64,000 nucleotides of DNA from Senegalia massiliensis (GTDB lineage Bacteria > Bacillota > Clostridia > Tissierellales > SIT17), in NCBI RefSeq assembly GCF_009911265.1, contig NZ_QXXA01000007.1:124001-188000 (forward strand). The letters are read 5' to 3'. How positions within the stretch are numbered: position 1 is the first letter of the stretch; each line of letters starts with the position of its first letter. The notes under the pieces were generated by a model. The model did not search any database, was not told where the DNA came from, and saw only the letters and a list, made by a program, of their open reading frames with translations. The translations under genes were made by a program, and so were the position numbers. Positions 61,977-64,000 of this stretch are shown piece after piece.

Positions 61977-63068
61977 ATGAAATTAGGCATAGTAGGACTT
62001 CCTAATGTAGGAAAGTCAACATTATTTAATGCAATCACAAAAGCAGGTGCTGAATCTGCTAATTATCCATTTTGTACAATAGAGCCTAATGTTGGAGTAG
62101 TATCTGTGCCAGATGAAAGACTAGACAGGTTAACTGAAGTTTTTTCTTCAGAGAAGAAAATTCCTACTGCTATAGAATTTTTTGATATTGCTGGATTAGT
62201 AAAAGGTGCTAGTAAAGGCGAAGGTTTGGGTAATAAATTTTTATCTCATATAAGAGAAGTTGAAGCAATTGTACATGTAGTAAGGTGTTTTGAAGATGAA
62301 AATATCACTCATGTAGAAGGTAATATAGATCCTTTAAGAGATATTGAAATAATTGATTTAGAGCTAATACTATCAGACTTAGAAGTAATGAATAAGAGAC
62401 TTTCTAAAACGAAAAAATTAGTTAAAAATGATAAGTCTTTATCTAAAGAGTTCAAAATCTTACAAAGAATAGTTACAACTTTAGAGGAAGGTAAACCAGT
62501 AAGAAAGTTAGAGTTTGACTTAGAAGAAGAAATATTCGTAAAAAGCTTAAATTTATTATCAAAAAAACCTGTATTGTATGCTGCTAATATTTCAGAAGAT
62601 GATATTGTAAATAAAAATGAAAATGAATATCTTACTAAACTAAAAAATTATGCAAAAGAAGAAAATTCAGGACTTATTACTATATGTGGTAAAATTGAGT
62701 CAGAAATTGCTGAACTAGAAGAAGAAGAAAAAGAAATGTTTTTAGAGGAGCTAGGTTTAGAAGAATCTGGTTTAGATAGATTAATAAAAGCGAGTTACGA
62801 ACTTTTAGGTCTTATTTCTTTCTTAACTGCTGGTCCTAAAGAGGCTAGAGCTTGGACAATAAAAAAAGGTTCTAAAGCGCCACAAGCTGCCGGAAAAATT
62901 CATTCAGATATGGAAAAAGGATTTATAAGAGCTGAAACAATAAGCTTTCAAGATTTAAGTAACGTAGGAAGTATGGTTAAGGCCAAAGAACAAGGTTTGG
63001 TTAGACTTGAAGGTAAAGATTATATAATGAATGATGGAGATGTAGTAATATTTAGGTTTAATGTGTAA
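61977..63068 (+). CDS. ychF: Redox-regulated ATPase YchF
   Basis: An Obg-family protein of 363 residues that prefers ATP and binds ribosomes. Motifs: P-loop GLPNVGKSTLFNAITKAG, the switch FFDIAGLVKGASKGEGLGN, the altered base-recognition motif NISEDD (N-x-x-E in place of NKxD, the YchF hallmark) near 208, a coiled-coil arm and a C-terminal TGS domain (LISFLTAGPKEARAWTIKKG; RAETISFQDL). AAAGGAG precedes ATG. Plus-strand single gene, divergent from pstS. Confidence 0.97.
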   Translation: MKLGIVGLPNVGKSTLFNAITKAGAESANYPFCTIEPNVGVVSVPDERLDRLTEVFSSEKKIPTAIEFFDIAGLVKGASKGEGLGNKFLSHIREVEAIVHVVRCFEDENITHVEGNIDPLRDIEIIDLELILSDLEVMNKRLSKTKKLVKNDKSLSKEFKILQRIVTTLEEGKPVRKLEFDLEEEIFVKSLNLLSKKPVLYAANISEDDIVNKNENEYLTKLKNYAKEENSGLITICGKIESEIAELEEEEKEMFLEELGLEESGLDRLIKASYELLGLISFLTAGPKEARAWTIKKGSKAPQAAGKIHSDMEKGFIRAETISFQDLSNVGSMVKAKEQGLVRLEGKDYIMNDGDVVIFRFNV

Positions 63069-63071
63069 AAG

Positions 63072-63097
63072 ATAGTCCTTATGGGCTATTTTTTTAT
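63072..63097 (+). terminator. Terminator of ychF
   Basis: Stem ATAGTCC / GGGCTAT (one G-U pair) with a short loop, then T8 on the plus strand. It overlaps the 3' end of the convergent yaaR gene. Confidence 0.7.
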
Positions 63098-63510
63098 GCA
63101 TAGATATCTATTAACATTCCTTCTATTTCACCAACTAATTTCAATATCTTTAACTTATTATCTTCTTCATTTAATACATTATCTGTTATCTCAATAAGTT
63201 TTTTATCTACATTTTCAACTATTTTTAATATTCTTGTTCTGCCTCCCCTTTTATTTAATTCTAATCCTGATTGCAAAGCAGTATCTAATAATTCTTTAAT
63301 TTTCTTTTTATAATTTAAAAGATTTATTATAGTTCTTTTATTTGCCAATTTTCTTCCAGACTCTGTGATATCTGATATCATTTTATTAATTTTTTTAGTA
63401 TTAAGAATACTTGCCTTTTTATCTATAACCTCTTGAAAAGAAGTTTCAGTATTATTATTTTTATAATTAACTGGGTTAACATTTGTATTTGCAACTCTAC
63501 CTATTTTCAC
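63094..63510 (-). CDS. YaaR family protein (DUF327)
   Basis: A 138-residue, mostly helical, soluble protein of the DUF327/YaaR family: VKIGRVANTNVNP start, TSFQEVIDKKASI, LANKRTIINLLNYKKKIKELLDTAL and NKRGGRTRILKIVENVDKKL. In Bacillus yaaR is near DNA replication genes and its role is unknown. Start is GTG 63510 with AGGAGG 6 nt upstream; a frame to 63531 is possible but starts inside the ribosome site region. It is convergent with ychF. Confidence 0.85.
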   Translation of the reverse strand: MKIGRVANTNVNPVNYKNNNTETSFQEVIDKKASILNTKKINKMISDITESGRKLANKRTIINLLNYKKKIKELLDTALQSGLELNKRGGRTRILKIVENVDKKLIEITDNVLNEEDNKLKILKLVGEIEGMLIDIYA

Positions 63511-63602
63511 TATAATCCTCCTAAAATACATTCTGTATACATAACTTAACTATCACTTCATATAATATATCGACATATTTACATTTTTATTTAATTATAC
63601 TT

Positions 63603-63638
63603 AAAAATAAGTTAGGTCAAATGACCTAACTTATTTTT
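63603..63638 (-). terminator. Terminator of deoC
   Basis: A 17-bp stem (AAAAATAAGTTAGGTCA paired across loop AA), with the deoC stop codon at its edge and T-rich sequence following on the minus strand. Confidence 0.88.
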
Positions 63639-64000
63639 TAATAATCTGAACTTCCTTTTTCTCCTTTTACTATTGAAACTGATGAGCTAGCTCCAATTCT
63701 GTTAGCTCCTGATTCAACCATCATTGATGCCGTTTCGATATCTCTTACTCCTCCAGATGCCTTAACACCTAAATTATCTCCTACAACCTTTTTCATAAGT
63801 TTTACATCATGAATAGTTGCTCCTCCAGTTGAAAAACCAGTTGATGTTTTTACAAAATCAGCTTTTGCTTTCATTGCTATTTCACAAGCTTTAATTTTTT
63901 CTTCATCTGTAAGTAAACATGCTTCTATTATTACTTTAACCATTTTATTATTTGATGCATTAACTACAGCTTGAATATCTTCTTTAACTAAATCATAATT
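63638..64000 (-). CDS. deoC: Deoxyribose-phosphate aldolase (partial, N-terminus outside window)
   Basis: The frame is open to the window edge, giving the last 120 residues of a class I aldolase that splits 2-deoxyribose 5-phosphate to glyceraldehyde 3-phosphate and acetaldehyde. Landmarks: [18 protein letters not shown], Schiff-base lysine in [16 protein letters not shown], second active lysine in [14 protein letters not shown], and the phosphate-binding [11 protein letters not shown]. Internal Met at 63943 is not the start: upstream codons continue in frame ([16 protein letters not shown]). Confidence 0.95.
   Translation of the reverse strand, partial: NYDLVKEDIQAVVNASNNKMVKVIIEACLLTDEEKIKACEIAMKAKADFVKTSTGFSTGGATIHDVKLMKKVVGDNLGVKASGGVRDIETASMMVESGANRIGASSSVSIVKGEKGSSDY

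Overview
The window is a strongly A+T-rich stretch of a low-GC, endospore-forming anaerobic Firmicute. The evidence is spoIIGA-sigE-sigG beside ftsZ, YlmC/YmxH, YhcN/YlaJ and Spo0E-type genes, a T-box, a glycine riboswitch, and a complete Stickland-type ornithine degradation operon. Gene content fits Clostridia/Tissierellia; the exact genus is inference. Almost every gene lies on the minus strand; only gdhA and ychF are on the plus strand. I saw no tRNA, rRNA, CRISPR array, insertion sequence or prophage.

Layout, low to high coordinate (minus-strand operons are transcribed from high to low). 1-5920: a truncated aldo/keto reductase, ireB, alaS behind an alanine T-box, an AI-2E-type membrane protein, a tiny unrecognised protein and a double PRC-barrel protein. 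6034-8106: iscR-iscS-iscU for Fe-S assembly. 8199-9827: an orphan membrane histidine kinase. 10028-14729: gdhA (plus), psuK-psuG, rarA. 14836-22631: ord-ortA-ortB-oraS-oraE-glmL-like-orr, converting L-ornithine through D-ornithine and 2,4-diaminopentanoate to alanine and acetyl-CoA, read from a good sigma-54 promoter and preceded by a sigma-54 activator gene (22818-24224). 24237-27183: phoR-phoB-like two-component pair and nrdR. 27287-32761: gcvT-gcvH-gcvPA-gcvPB-folD plus a small gene with an in-frame UGA, under a tandem glycine riboswitch. 33140-36061: ylmC, sigG, sigE, spoIIGA. 36254-51636: a division and cell-wall (dcw) cluster from mraZ to ftsZ. 51797-56731: spo0E-like, lgt, ymfH, ymfF and a membrane-anchored chelatase-like protein. 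56827-61784: a YhcN lipoprotein and pstSCAB-phoU behind Pho boxes. 61977-64000: ychF (plus), yaaR and a truncated deoC.

How it fits together: amino-acid fermentation (ornithine, glycine, glutamate) supplies energy and C1 units; Fe-S assembly serves the metabolic enzymes; the dcw cluster joins directly to the early sporulation sigma-factor genes. Local regulators are placed next to likely targets: IscR at its own operon, MraZ boxes at mraZ, a sigma-54 activator at the ornithine operon, and a PhoB/PhoR pair in the same window as a Pho-box-controlled pst operon.

The most notable observation is the gene at 27287-27589, cotranscribed with folD. Its reading frame is intact across a single UGA placed as the last residue of a C-x-x-(UGA) motif, with hairpins just downstream. 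It reads as a candidate small selenoprotein attached to the glycine cleavage/folate operon. I do not recognise its family.
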